In this document: positions 24,819 to 34,070 of the stretch, piece by piece
How positions within the stretch are numbered: position 1 is the first letter of the stretch
Layout of the letters: each line of letters begins with the position of its first letter
Assembly (NCBI GenBank): GCA_026393755.1
Contig: JAPKZO010000028.1
Location: 186,001 to 250,000, forward strand
Length of the DNA stretch: 64,000 nt
DNA from: Acidobacteriota bacterium
Lineage (GTDB): Bacteria; Acidobacteriota; Vicinamibacteria; Vicinamibacterales; JAKQTR01
Direction: 5' to 3'
Notes under the pieces: model-generated
Told to the model about the DNA's origin: nothing
The model's database searches: none
The model's input: the letters and a program-made list of their open reading frames with translations, nothing else
Program-made: the position numbers and the translations under genes

Positions 24819-26642
24819 TCACTGGTCCCGGTAGTGCTGCGCCTGCGCCCGGTAGAGCCGCGCGTAGTGCCCGTTGCTCTCGAGGAGCACCGCATGCCGC
24901 CCCTTCTCGACGATCCGGCCCTGGTCCATCACGTAGATGCAGTCGGCCATCTGCACGGTGGAGAGGCGATGGCTGATGATGATGGCGCTGCGTCCGCCCA
25001 GGAGCTCGCGAAACTGGCCGAGTAGCTCGGCTTCGGCGAGAGGATCGAGTGCGCTGGAGGGCTCGTCGAGAATCAGAACGCGCGCGTCACGCCAGAACGC
25101 GCGCCCCATCGCGATCCGTTGCCACTCGCCCTCGCTGAGCTCCTGTCCCTCCCGAAACCAGCGGCCGAGCAGCGTGTCGTAGCCGAGAGGCAGGCGGCCG
25201 ACGACCGAGTCGGCGCCGGAGCGGCGGCCAACTTCCGCGATGCGCACAGCGTCGGGAGGTGTCGCGACGTCGCCAAGCCAGATGTTCTCTTTGGCGGTTA
25301 GCGCGTAGTGCGCGTAATCCTGGAAGGCCGCGCTGATCTGGCGCCGCCACTGGACGGGATCGAGATCGCGCAGGTCGATGCCGTCCACCGTGACGGCTCC
25401 GCGTGTCGGATCGTACAGCCGGCAGAGCAGCTTGATGAGCGTGGTCTTGCCCGATCCGTTCTCCCCGACAAGTGCGACGACTTCCCCCGGCGCCACCGTC
25501 ACGTCGATGTGTTCCAGCGTGTCCGAAGCATGACTTGGATAGCGGAACGCAACGTCATGAAAGCTGATGCCGCGGGTCATCGGCTCTGGTACGGCCTTCG
25601 GCTGATGTGGGGCGGCAACGTTCGGCACGAGGTCGAGAAATCGATAGAGATTCGTGAGGAACAGGTTGTCTTCGTACAGCCCCGCCAGCGAGCGCAGCAC
25701 GGCCTGCAGCAGTGAGAGGCCTGTCTGGAATCCGATGTAGTACACCGCCAGGTCGCCCAGGGTGACGGCGCCGCGAATCGTCTGGAGCGCGATCCAGGCG
25801 AGCGAGCCGAAGAGGGCGGCAATCGCCACGATCTGCGCGAAAAGATCAGTCACGATCCGGTAGCGGGCGAGGGTGAGCGTCCCGGTACGGATGGCCCGGC
25901 GCAGGTCCTGGTAGCGCGACCGGAACAGCGCGCCCAGGTCGAAGATGCGCAATTCCTTCGCGTGGCGCATCTCGGTCATCACCGTGTGGTAGTACCACGC
26001 CCGGCGTTCCTGCTCTGTCTGTGCCTGCTGCAGGCCGAAGAGCCGGCGCGAGTACATCAGGCGGGCGAACGCACCAGGCAGGACTCCGATGAACAGGGCG
26101 GCGGCCAGCAGCCAGTTCAGCGAGATCAGCCAGGCCGCGATGCCGGCGAGCGCCAGGCCGTTCTGCGCGATCTGAATCAGGCCGTTGACGATGCGCGAGG
26201 GGCGATAGGGCGCTTCGCCTTGGGCGCGGTGCAGCGTGTCGTAGTAGGAGGGATCTTCGTAGTACGCCAGGTCCACCGCGATGGACTGCGCGTGCAGGAT
26301 CTCCGCCACCGCGTCGGTCACTTGCAGCGACTGCGCCTCCGTGGCGTATTCGGTGAGCAGGCGCGTGAGCGCGGTGAGAAGCGCGACGCCGGCGGCAATC
26401 AGGATCCAGAGGAACACCCCGTGGACGAGTTCTGGCCGGCCCGGCGCGCCGACCGTGGCTGAGACCGCGTCCAGGATGCGCTTCATCACATAGAGCGCCG
26501 CCAGAGGCAATCCACCTTGCACGACCACGAGTGCGGCGTTGGCAAGCGTCCACCGCGGCGCCGTCTGCCAGACCAGGTGCAGGGCGCGGCCCAGCCGGAA
26601 TGCGGCCTGGATGCGCTGGCGGGGAGTGGGTCGTGCTGACAT
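24819..26642 (-). CDS. ABC exporter, fused membrane and ATPase domains, no C39 peptidase
   Basis: The protein has about 607 residues. An N-terminal six-helix membrane domain (about 1-330) is followed by the ATPase with Walker [10 protein letters not shown], signature LSEGEWQR (a variant of LSGGQ), Walker [13 protein letters not shown] and a switch His in IIISHRLS. As a half-transporter it should form a homodimer. No C39 peptidase domain is fused to the N-terminus, so leader removal would need a separate protease. The ATG at 26642 is preferred to the TTG at 26657. It lies 18 bases after the nucleotidyltransferase stop codon and is codirectional with the precursor genes, so it is the likely peptide exporter. 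Confidence 0.9.
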   Translation of the reverse strand: MSARPTPRQRIQAAFRLGRALHLVWQTAPRWTLANAALVVVQGGLPLAALYVMKRILDAVSATVGAPGRPELVHGVFLWILIAAGVALLTALTRLLTEYATEAQSLQVTDAVAEILHAQSIAVDLAYYEDPSYYDTLHRAQGEAPYRPSRIVNGLIQIAQNGLALAGIAAWLISLNWLLAAALFIGVLPGAFARLMYSRRLFGLQQAQTEQERRAWYYHTVMTEMRHAKELRIFDLGALFRSRYQDLRRAIRTGTLTLARYRIVTDLFAQIVAIAALFGSLAWIALQTIRGAVTLGDLAVYYIGFQTGLSLLQAVLRSLAGLYEDNLFLTNLYRFLDLVPNVAAPHQPKAVPEPMTRGISFHDVAFRYPSHASDTLEHIDVTVAPGEVVALVGENGSGKTTLIKLLCRLYDPTRGAVTVDGIDLRDLDPVQWRRQISAAFQDYAHYALTAKENIWLGDVATPPDAVRIAEVGRRSGADSVVGRLPLGYDTLLGRWFREGQELSEGEWQRIAMGRAFWRDARVLILDEPSSALDPLAEAELLGQFRELLGGRSAIIISHRLSTVQMADCIYVMDQGRIVEKGRHAVLLESNGHYARLYRAQAQHYRDQ

Positions 26643-26660
26643 GAGTGGTGAGGCCAACTC

Positions 26661-27806
26661 TCAGATCTCTCCCGATACCTTGAAGTGCACGATGTGCTTC
26701 AGGCGCAGTTGCCAGATTCGCCACAATGGCGCATTCGGCAGGTCGTAGCGCAACTGCAGCCAGTGGCGATCGCGGAACACCGCGCGCCACACGAGCTTGA
26801 AGGCGCTGGCAGGGCGATCGACCAGCAGCAGCAGCAGCAGGAATCGCTTCGGACCGCCGCTCAGCTGTCTCGCTTCCACGAGTTCGCGCGTAGAAGCGAG
26901 TCGCTTCAGGAGTGATTGGCGCAACGAAGAAGGCGCGAGATCCGCCAGGGGCAACTCGTTGTCGGGGTCGCCAAACAGCTCCGCCAGGGCGTGAAGCACA
27001 ACCCATGTCGCGCATGACACCCGCCAGGCGCGCGCACGTTCGGCAACCGTTCGCCAGTCGATCGCCCATGCCTGGCGCGCGACGTCCAGGTCCAGCAGTG
27101 TTCGGAGCCCGCCGTCCGACATCTTGTGAGTGACGGCGAGATGGATACAGTTGTGGATGACGGCGTCTTCGTGCGAGAGGCCGCGTGGGCCGGTTCCCTC
27201 GCGCGCGAGCGCCCGTTGCCAGATAGCGTCCTCGTCTATGCGTGCGGTGTGTCGCACCCACTCGCCCGGAAAGATCTTCCAGTGGAGCTCGACCAGTGGT
27301 GCGTGCTCCTTGGACATCTGCGTTTCGCCTGTCAATGCGGCCTGCCACGCGTAGTCCCCGCCGGCCTCGGAAGGTGGGGCATAGCCGAGAGACTCCATCG
27401 CCGAGCGCGCCGCCTCGATGTGCTCGCGCCGCACCCACAAGTCGAGATCCGCCATCGGGCGCAGGGCGATGTCGCCGTAAGCCGTTCTTGCGAGGCTCGC
27501 GCCCTTGAAGGGAACCACCTGGATGCCCGCGGCCTCAAAGGCGCCCAGGATTTTGGCGAGTTCATCAAACAGGCGCACGTTGCGCGCGGCGCTCACGAGG
27601 TAGGCCTGTCGCAGTCGTGCCGCAGTTGGCGGCGGCGGGACCACGTCGCGTTCTTTCAAGCGCGCATACGCGACGGGCACGACGTCGTGATGCTTCGCCA
27701 GCGCGAGCAGGCGTTCCCACTCCGCCTCACTCAGGTTCTGCTCCACCTCGGCGCTCTTCGCGAGCACCGCGACGAGGCGCTGGCCGTCAGGATTGATCTC
27801 GGTCAT
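26661..27806 (-). CDS. Nucleotidyltransferase family protein (NTP_transf_5 type)
   Basis: The 381-residue protein carries the minimal nucleotidyltransferase core, with PFKGASLARTAYGD, a conserved LRPMADLDLWV strand with paired Asp, and later ELHWKIFP and a helical HNCIHLAVTHK region. This matches the family represented by PF14907. Such proteins occur in exopolysaccharide/HprK clusters. In the pseudomycoidin lasso peptide pathway the nucleotidyltransferase PsmN acts after the kinase PsmK at the C-terminal Ser. Here it is the first gene of the putative peptide operon and faces the divergent DUF218 gene across about 100 bases. Its substrate is inferred only from context. Confidence 0.83.
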   Translation of the reverse strand: MTEINPDGQRLVAVLAKSAEVEQNLSEAEWERLLALAKHHDVVPVAYARLKERDVVPPPPTAARLRQAYLVSAARNVRLFDELAKILGAFEAAGIQVVPFKGASLARTAYGDIALRPMADLDLWVRREHIEAARSAMESLGYAPPSEAGGDYAWQAALTGETQMSKEHAPLVELHWKIFPGEWVRHTARIDEDAIWQRALAREGTGPRGLSHEDAVIHNCIHLAVTHKMSDGGLRTLLDLDVARQAWAIDWRTVAERARAWRVSCATWVVLHALAELFGDPDNELPLADLAPSSLRQSLLKRLASTRELVEARQLSGGPKRFLLLLLLVDRPASAFKLVWRAVFRDRHWLQLRYDLPNAPLWRIWQLRLKHIVHFKVSGEI

Positions 27807-27912
27807 GCGATGTTCGGCGGTGTGACTTGACGCGTCGGCCGCTTCAGCGATAATTCGGTCGTGTTCGGTTCCACGCGACGATGTACTGGACCGGTCAGCG
27901 AGTGACGAGAAG

Positions 27913-28482
27913 ATGAAGAAGATTGTCTTGTTGTTGATCGCGTGCCCGGTAGCTCTGATCTTGATCGCCGCGCTCGCTTTCTGGCTGACCGACGCCCCAC
28001 TTCGGGCCGCGTCCGACTATCTCGAAGTCTTGGATCCTCCCGAGAAGGCCGATGTCATCGTCGTCCTCGGCACTGGCGACGGCCCCAGGCTCGAATGGGC
28101 CGCCCAGCTCTATGCGCGGGGGCTCGCCCCCACGATCCTCCTCACCGGCTACGCCAACTATCCGCCGGCCAACGACTTTGCCCGGGCCCATGGAATGTCG
28201 CCGGAGACAGTCATCCGCGAGCGCAACTCCACGACCACCTATACCAACGCCACGCTCTCGGCGCCGATTCTGCGTCGTCTTGGCGCGCGCAAGGTGATCC
28301 TGGTCACGTCCTGGTACCACTCCCGCCGCGCCCTGCAGACGTTTCGCAAAGTCGTGCCCGACATTCGGTATGTTTCAATCCCCGCGTCGCGCGATTCGGA
28401 AGCAGTCAGCCGGACAAAGATCGCCAAGGAACTGATTGGCATGGCCGGCTATTGTCTCTGGCGCGGGATCGCGCCGTGGTGA
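27913..28482 (+). CDS. DUF218 family membrane protein (SanA/YdcF/ElyC-like)
   Basis: The protein has one N-terminal TM segment (about residues 4-26) and a DUF218 domain with the core motifs ADVIVVLGTG, GLAPTILLTGY, ERNSTTTYTNA and VILVTSWYHSRRAL. Family members such as SanA and ElyC affect envelope integrity and polysaccharide carrier metabolism. The biochemical activity is not firmly known. It is the only plus-strand gene in this part of the locus and is divergent from the nucleotidyltransferase. The WecG-like gene ends convergently 20 bases after it. Confidence 0.85.
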   Translation: MKKIVLLLIACPVALILIAALAFWLTDAPLRAASDYLEVLDPPEKADVIVVLGTGDGPRLEWAAQLYARGLAPTILLTGYANYPPANDFARAHGMSPETVIRERNSTTTYTNATLSAPILRRLGARKVILVTSWYHSRRALQTFRKVVPDIRYVSIPASRDSEAVSRTKIAKELIGMAGYCLWRGIAPW

Positions 28483-28501
28483 CGGACCGAATCGGAGGTC
28501 G

Positions 28502-29260
28502 TCAACGCTGCACTCTGGCCCGCAGCACGGCGAACATAAACACCGGCGCCGAAATGAACATTCGCCGCCACAACCGTCGGGGCTGTTGAAGCAGCCTCGG
28601 CAGCCACTCCAACCCCAGCTTCTGAAACGCTGGATGGGAGCGCTTCACGCGCCCGGTATAGAACTCGAACACCGCCCCGATCGCCCCGGCGAACTTCACG
28701 TTCAATCGGGCGCGATTCTCATATATCCACTTTTCCTGCTTCGGAGCCGTCATCCCCACCCACAACACATCCGGCGCTGTGGTGTTCACCGCATCGACCA
28801 TTGCGTCCAGTTCGGCGGGCGAATAGGCCGGTTTGAACGGGGGCGAATAGGTCCCGGTCACTCGCACGGCCGGGTAATCTCTCGCCATCCGCGCCCGAAT
28901 CAAGGCCAGCGTCTCCTCGGTTGATCCCAGGAAGAACACACTCATGCCACCGGCGGCATTCATGCGCCGATGTAGTTCGCGGAACACGTCCGAGCCTGTC
29001 ACCCTTTCCCGAATGCCGCCCCCCAGCAGGCGCGACGCCAGCACGATTCCGGCACCGTCCGGCGCCAGCCAGTCTGCGTCCTGCAGTGCCCGACTGAACA
29101 GCTCATCATTCCGTGCCACCGCGTACGAGTGCGGGTTCAGGCAGGCTAGCCAGACGCAGCCTCTGGGACTGCCGGGACTCCGGAGAACCGCGAACAGGCT
29201 GTCCGCGCATTGGTCCACCGAGTGGTCATCCACTCCGTAGCCAAGGATGTCCTCTTTCAT
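28502..29260 (-). CDS. WecG/TagA/CpsF family glycosyltransferase
   Basis: This 252-residue protein matches the TagA/WecG family (GT26). It has a LNPHSYAVAR motif with the substrate-binding Asn, ADWLAPDGAGIV with the catalytic-type Asp, VFFLGSTEE, and a VGMTAPKQEKW motif. Family enzymes transfer N-acetylmannosamine, N-acetylmannosaminuronate or glucose onto lipid-linked sugar early in polysaccharide assembly. It would act after the WecA-like domain at 37521-39569. The gene is 12 bases downstream of a GT4 gene, which suggests a shared transcript. Confidence 0.9.
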   Translation of the reverse strand: MKEDILGYGVDDHSVDQCADSLFAVLRSPGSPRGCVWLACLNPHSYAVARNDELFSRALQDADWLAPDGAGIVLASRLLGGGIRERVTGSDVFRELHRRMNAAGGMSVFFLGSTEETLALIRARMARDYPAVRVTGTYSPPFKPAYSPAELDAMVDAVNTTAPDVLWVGMTAPKQEKWIYENRARLNVKFAGAIGAVFEFYTGRVKRSHPAFQKLGLEWLPRLLQQPRRLWRRMFISAPVFMFAVLRARVQR

Positions 29261-29272
29261 ACCGGGAACGCT

Positions 29273-30469
29273 CTAGGCCGCCCTGCGAGACACGTCGATG
29301 GCACGCCGATAGATTTCCATCAGTGTCGAGTAGTTCGCTTCTTCCGTGTACTTCGCTTCGAACTCGGCCCGCGCGCCGTGGCCCAGCCGTTCCAGCAAGC
29401 CAGGTGTCTGCCAGGCCGTCCGCACGGCACTCAGCAGAGACTCAGGATTCGCGGGCTCGAACACCACGCCGCTTTCGCCAGTGCGAACGATGCCGGGCAA
29501 CGGCCCCAGATTCGAGACAGCCGCCGGCGTGCCAAAGGCAAACGCCTCGCGCACCACCATGGGAAAGCCCTCGAAGCATTCCGACGGCAGCACCAGCAAA
29601 CGCGCTGCCGCGATCTGCGCCTGCGCCTCGGCGGCCGGCACCTGGCCCAGGAACCGAACCGGCAGCCCCTCTGCCATGCGCTCTAATTCCGGCCGCAATT
29701 CACCGTCCCCAACCACGCGCAACTCCGGCGGATCCGGGCCCCAAGCTGCCCATGCTCGCAACAAACCCGCGACCCCCTTCTCCGCCTTCAGGCGACCGAC
29801 AAAGACCACATGGGGCGCCCGCTCGTGCCAGGGCTGCACGCGCGGCATCCCTGGATAAAAGTTCGGCTTCACGTGTACTTTCTCCAGCGGCAGACCGGAA
29901 TCAGCCATCCGCTGCCGTTGGAACTCAGAGAGCGCAATGAAGCCATCCACGTGTTTCGCCCAAGTGCCCGTCACCCGGTGCAGACCAACGCTGAACGCCA
30001 GCGGCAATGTGGCAACGCGGCTCCCTCGATAGCAGCCGTGTCTCAGCGCTGGCCAGGGCGTATGCACGTCGAGACAGTCGGTGCACACCCGTCCCGCACG
30101 CATCGGAATGCCTGCGGCACAGAACAGCCGGTAGTTGTGCAGCGTCAGGACCCGTGCAGCGCGATGGCCGATAGCGTGAAAGATCCCCGGCGAAATCAAC
30201 GGAAACGTGTTGTGCACATGGACCACGTCGGGCTTGAAGCGTTCAACAGCCAGCCGCACGGCATGTGTCATCCACGGGTTCCACGGTGTCGCCAGCGCGC
30301 CTTTCACCGCTCCCCACCCGCCCTGGTCGCGAATCTCGTCGCTCTCGCGGGTGAAGGTCTCCACCTCATGGCCACGGCCCTGCAGCAACGCCTTCTCGGC
30401 CTCGAAGACCTGGTTTTCGCCTGATGGGGCGGATGAACCGTAGAGGTTGTGGACCAAAAGAACTTTCAC
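29273..30469 (-). CDS. GT4-family glycosyltransferase
   Basis: The 398-residue protein is a GT-B retaining glycosyltransferase. The N-terminal domain begins KVLLVHNLYGSSAPSGENQ, and VHVHNTFPL is a typical acceptor-domain motif. The C-terminal domain has VVFVGRLKAEKG and the nucleotide-sugar motif PSECFEGFPMVVREAFAFG, matching the E(x)7E signature. It transfers a hexose or similar sugar to the growing exopolysaccharide repeat at the cytoplasmic membrane face. The exact sugar cannot be predicted. It is part of the minus-strand polysaccharide operon. Confidence 0.9.
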   Translation of the reverse strand: MKVLLVHNLYGSSAPSGENQVFEAEKALLQGRGHEVETFTRESDEIRDQGGWGAVKGALATPWNPWMTHAVRLAVERFKPDVVHVHNTFPLISPGIFHAIGHRAARVLTLHNYRLFCAAGIPMRAGRVCTDCLDVHTPWPALRHGCYRGSRVATLPLAFSVGLHRVTGTWAKHVDGFIALSEFQRQRMADSGLPLEKVHVKPNFYPGMPRVQPWHERAPHVVFVGRLKAEKGVAGLLRAWAAWGPDPPELRVVGDGELRPELERMAEGLPVRFLGQVPAAEAQAQIAAARLLVLPSECFEGFPMVVREAFAFGTPAAVSNLGPLPGIVRTGESGVVFEPANPESLLSAVRTAWQTPGLLERLGHGARAEFEAKYTEEANYSTLMEIYRRAIDVSRRAA

Positions 30470-30507
30470 CGTTCAGTCCCGTGACCTCAAACGTGAGCGC
30501 TCTTTGT

Positions 30508-31599
30508 TCATGTGAACACCTCCTCCAAGTGTTGGCGCATGATCGTCTCCCAGCCGAAGCGGTCCCGGCAGGCCAGGGCGCGCTTCGCGATCGCCGCCAG
30601 TTCGTCCCGCCGCCCGTCGAGGCTGAGAAGCATCTCGACGAGTTCGTCCTCCGTGTCGAACAGGAAGCCGTTTTCCCCATGCACGATGACGTCCTCGGCC
30701 ACGCCAACACGCCGGGTCAGGACCACTCGCCCGAGAACAAGCGGCTCCACGATGCAGTGGCCGAACGTCTCGACGTTGGTCGGCACAACGGCGCACTGCG
30801 ACCGCAGGTACCACCCGACCATCTCTTCCCTGTTGAGGAACCCCGGAAAGATCACTCTCCCCTCCAGGCCAAGGTGCCGGGCGAGACTGCGGCAGCCCTC
30901 GAGTTGCGCGCCCGCCCCGGGCAGCACGAGTTCGGCGCCACGATCGCTCGACGCCGACACGAACTTCGCGAAGGCCCGGATCAGCAAATCCTGGTTCTTC
31001 CCGCTGCGAAATTCGCCCGGGAAGACGAATCGAAGTGGGACCGAAAAATCCGGCGGCGGGACTTCGCGAAAGAACAATTCGCTCTCGCCAAGGGGAATAA
31101 CGCGAATCTGCTTGCGGATGGCTCGAAAACGCCCCGCCAGGAAGCGCGACGGGGCGATCACGCGCCACGCAAAAAGCCACAGGGCCGCCCCGATGACGAG
31201 TCGGGCCACCACCGATCTGACGGGGTGGTTGTGGCGGAAGCCGTGGATCGTGTAGACGAGCCGCGGGCGCGGCCGCAATCGGGCCGCCGCGTGGACCGCA
31301 AGCGCGAGCTGCCAGTTGGTGTGCACCGAAACGTAATTGGGCCGGTGGAGCCTGATGAGCTCCGCCAGAGCGCGAGAGAGCCTGGCGAACTCTCCGTGGT
31401 CGTCGAGGCCAGGGATGATCGCGTGCACCCCACCCGCGCGACGTAACGTTTCGCCGAGCCCTTGATGCTGTTCCTTCTCTCCGGACACGAACACCCACGC
31501 GGCGTCCCCGACGGTGAGCGACGCTTGTGCCTGGGAGACGAGTTGATCGGTAACCCCGATGCGATGGGAGGAGACAAACTGGAGGATCTTCTTGGTCAT
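30508..31599 (-). CDS. GT4-family glycosyltransferase
   Basis: The ATG at 31599 gives about 363 residues starting MTKKILQFVSSHRIGVTDQ. An upstream TTG is less likely. The C-terminal Rossmann domain contains FVFPGEFRSGKNQDLL, VIFPGFLNREEMVGW and NVETFGHCIVEPLVLG, matching the GT4 E(x)7E motif. The N-terminal domain includes YVSVHTNWQLALAVHAA. Its sequence is only distantly similar to its neighbour at 29273-30469, so the two probably add different sugars. It belongs to the same polysaccharide operon. Confidence 0.87.
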   Translation of the reverse strand: MTKKILQFVSSHRIGVTDQLVSQAQASLTVGDAAWVFVSGEKEQHQGLGETLRRAGGVHAIIPGLDDHGEFARLSRALAELIRLHRPNYVSVHTNWQLALAVHAAARLRPRPRLVYTIHGFRHNHPVRSVVARLVIGAALWLFAWRVIAPSRFLAGRFRAIRKQIRVIPLGESELFFREVPPPDFSVPLRFVFPGEFRSGKNQDLLIRAFAKFVSASSDRGAELVLPGAGAQLEGCRSLARHLGLEGRVIFPGFLNREEMVGWYLRSQCAVVPTNVETFGHCIVEPLVLGRVVLTRRVGVAEDVIVHGENGFLFDTEDELVEMLLSLDGRRDELAAIAKRALACRDRFGWETIMRQHLEEVFT

Positions 31600-31659
31600 C
31601 TGGCGAATCGATCTGTGGAGCAATTCAGAAGATGGCAGACCGCGAGGGCAAAGGGGCCG

Positions 31660-32832
31660 TCATTGTCTCGCGCTGTTCGAGACCCGGTCGAAGAAGGCCA
31701 ATGTCGCGCCGGCGACGCGGTCCCAGGTTAGTCCCGCGCTCGCTGTCAGCGCCGCGTTTCGCGAGCTCCCACGCAGTTCGGGAGAGCCCATCAACTCGAG
31801 TAGCCGGGCGGCAATCCCCGCGCTGTCCCGCGGGCGAACCCAGAGCACGCCGAACGCATCATAGAACGACCGCGCCTCTGTGATCCCGTCAGTCAGGACG
31901 GTCGGCAGTCCGTGGAAGAGCGCCGCCAACGCGCTGCTGCTGTTGGATCCCACGCCGCCAGTGAACGGGTAGACTGCGGCATCGGCGCAATGCAGGCACG
32001 CGGAAACCTCCTCGCGCGACGGATCGGCGACAATGCGGACCCATCCGTCCTTGTCCACGTCGGCGAGCCGCCGCCGGATCGTCTCGTGGTAGCCCTCGTT
32101 GGTTCCGTCGGCGCGAAAACCTCCAAGCGCCATGAGAATCACGTTACGGGCCGACCGCCGCCGCGCCTCCGCCACGCCTTCGACCAGGTATTCGAAGCCC
32201 TTGACGCGGCCGATCCCACCGAAGAAAGCCACGACGAAGTCATCCAATGTGATCCCTCGCTCAGTGCGCCAGCGCTCCCGCAGCGCGACATCGTACGGGA
32301 TGGGAACGATGTTCGAGCAGATTTGGATGAACGCCATCCGGTGCGCCGACAGGCCACCGAAACGGCGCAACGGTTCGCGGTTGTGCTCGTCGACAAGCAC
32401 GATGCCAGACGATGCCCGCAACATCGGAATGGTGCGCAACCGGTAGAACAGAGATTGCTCCCAGAACCCGTGCATCGTCGTCACGACGGTGCACTGGGGC
32501 GCCGCAAGCCGGAGCGCGAGCGGCAGAATGTTGACCATTGGGTTGCGCCGGTACACCGAGGGGCAGTTGTACTGGATGTCGACGATCGGCGGCGCTCCGG
32601 AGCGGACCCGCCTCACCACCCGGCCGAGCTCGCGCATCGTCCACTGGTGCAGATCGCGTGTCACCGCAACCCCTGCTTGAGGGTCTTCCACGCCGTCGGC
32701 GAGACGGGTCGTCAGCACCTCCACGGCGACGCCCCTTCCGGCCAGCGCCGCAGCAAGATGCGAGGAATAGTCGCCTACCCCGGTGTGCCGCGGAGGGTAA
32801 TCGCCGGTAACGATGACGACACGACGACTCAC
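31660..32832 (-). CDS. Glycosyltransferase, GT4-like
   Basis: This 390-residue protein opens with RRVVIVTGDYPPRHTGVGDY, characteristic of the acceptor domain of GT4 enzymes, followed by VDIQYNCPSVYRRNP and TTMHGFWEQS. The donor domain has VVAFFGGIGRVKGFEYLVEG and a terminal ALFHGLPTVLTDG region. The second Glu of the usual E(x)7E motif is not obvious, and a GSNSSSALAALFHG segment replaces it, so the donor pocket may differ. The GTG start overlaps the stop codon of the upstream Wzy-like gene (GTGA), implying translational coupling. Confidence 0.82.
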   Translation of the reverse strand: MSRRVVIVTGDYPPRHTGVGDYSSHLAAALAGRGVAVEVLTTRLADGVEDPQAGVAVTRDLHQWTMRELGRVVRRVRSGAPPIVDIQYNCPSVYRRNPMVNILPLALRLAAPQCTVVTTMHGFWEQSLFYRLRTIPMLRASSGIVLVDEHNREPLRRFGGLSAHRMAFIQICSNIVPIPYDVALRERWRTERGITLDDFVVAFFGGIGRVKGFEYLVEGVAEARRRSARNVILMALGGFRADGTNEGYHETIRRRLADVDKDGWVRIVADPSREEVSACLHCADAAVYPFTGGVGSNSSSALAALFHGLPTVLTDGITEARSFYDAFGVLWVRPRDSAGIAARLLELMGSPELRGSSRNAALTASAGLTWDRVAGATLAFFDRVSNSARQ

Positions 32833-34046
32833 AATCCTCCCTCGTTTTGTTGCGTTCTGAGGGCGGCATAGCCGAGCCCGAGAATCGCGAACTGGAGGTT
32901 ACCGAAGAACGCGGCGTAGAGGAGGATGTTGTCGGTGAACATGAACAGGGCGAAGGAAACGAATGACGAAGCCCCGCTGAACAGGAGGATGCGAGCTTCG
33001 CCCGTGGCCCTCCTGGCATGCTTCAGCGTGTGGAGGGTTTGAGCCAGAAGGGTCAGAGCAAATATCGCTGCCCCCAGGTAGCCGTAGTCGTACGACAAGC
33101 GCAGCCAGTCATTGTGCGGATGCGTCAGGGCTCCCTTGGTCACATCAACGATTAACGACTCCGAGGCGTTTGCCCCATGTCCCAGCAAGGGTCTCTTGGC
33201 GATGGCCTCGTTCATTTCGACCCACATCGCACTTCGCCCCGTGGTTGCAAAATCGGCGTTGTCGGCGCGGATTTCCGCAAGGGTGCCGCTCCCGGAATAG
33301 AACATCTTTCGCTGAATGGGCTCAGTCTGAAAGACGGCGAAACCGGCCGAGGCAAGCACGACCAGCACGAGCAGCCGCCGCTTCAGACTCAGCGGCGCCA
33401 GCGTCAGGGGCAATGTCAGGAGGGCAACCGCAATGCCGGTCCGGGTCACCCCAACGACCGGGATGGCCGCCATCGGCACCCACCAGAGCAGCGCCTTCCT
33501 GTCCCCCAATGCAAAGCGCGTCGCCAACGTGGTACAGAGAAGCGCGGCTGTCATGACCAACGCCGCCAGATTGCTCGTCATCGGCAGCGCGCCGGTGGCG
33601 AGGATTGCGGTTCGTACCAGCGCAACAATCACGATGGCGATCTGCAGTGTGACCAGGTGACCGCGTGCGCGATCGAGATCGCTGGGGCAGATGCGGGCCC
33701 TCGACACGACGGCCCCGATTGCCAGGGGGCAGAACATCATGACGGATCGCTGGAACGCGTTCGGGTTGTCAGATACTGCCAGGTAGAGAACAACCAACCC
33801 GAGCCAGGGCATCCAGATCCCGACCGGAAAGGTGGTGTTGCCCGGCGTACCGATGGCGACCGCCAGAGCCCAGGCGAGCGGGACGACCCATGCCACGGCC
33901 GAGAGGGGGATCCCGGGCATCACTTCGCCAGGGATCATCGACAGACCCGTGCTGATCAGCACGACTGTGAGAAGCGACGAATTACTGCGCAACTGCGGCA
34001 TGGTGTCGGCGGTTGACGTGTGTGTGGGATTGTGACCGTATGCCAC
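32829..34046 (-). CDS. Wzy/O-antigen ligase-like membrane protein
   Basis: This 405-residue protein has about ten hydrophobic segments and one large loop with GRSAMWVEMNEAIAKRPLLG and LTHPHNDWLRLSYDYG. That HNDxL motif is the hallmark of the Wzy_C/O-antigen ligase fold. In this locus it most likely polymerises the repeat unit flipped by the adjacent Wzx. The GTG at 34046 is chosen because GAGGAA lies about eight bases upstream. An ATG at 34001 is an alternative. It is 24 bases downstream of the flippase gene. A second, distinct protein of this fold is at 17717-19915. Confidence 0.87.
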   Translation of the reverse strand: MAYGHNPTHTSTADTMPQLRSNSSLLTVVLISTGLSMIPGEVMPGIPLSAVAWVVPLAWALAVAIGTPGNTTFPVGIWMPWLGLVVLYLAVSDNPNAFQRSVMMFCPLAIGAVVSRARICPSDLDRARGHLVTLQIAIVIVALVRTAILATGALPMTSNLAALVMTAALLCTTLATRFALGDRKALLWWVPMAAIPVVGVTRTGIAVALLTLPLTLAPLSLKRRLLVLVVLASAGFAVFQTEPIQRKMFYSGSGTLAEIRADNADFATTGRSAMWVEMNEAIAKRPLLGHGANASESLIVDVTKGALTHPHNDWLRLSYDYGYLGAAIFALTLLAQTLHTLKHARRATGEARILLFSGASSFVSFALFMFTDNILLYAAFFGNLQFAILGLGYAALRTQQNEGGL

Positions 34047-34070
34047 AAGACGGATTCCTCGCGATGACGT

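Noticed and set aside
25846-27438. Minus-strand frame of 530 codons overlapping the ABC exporter and nucleotidyltransferase
   Set aside because: It is in a different frame from both genes, which have clear family motifs, and it is Arg/Gly-rich without domain features.
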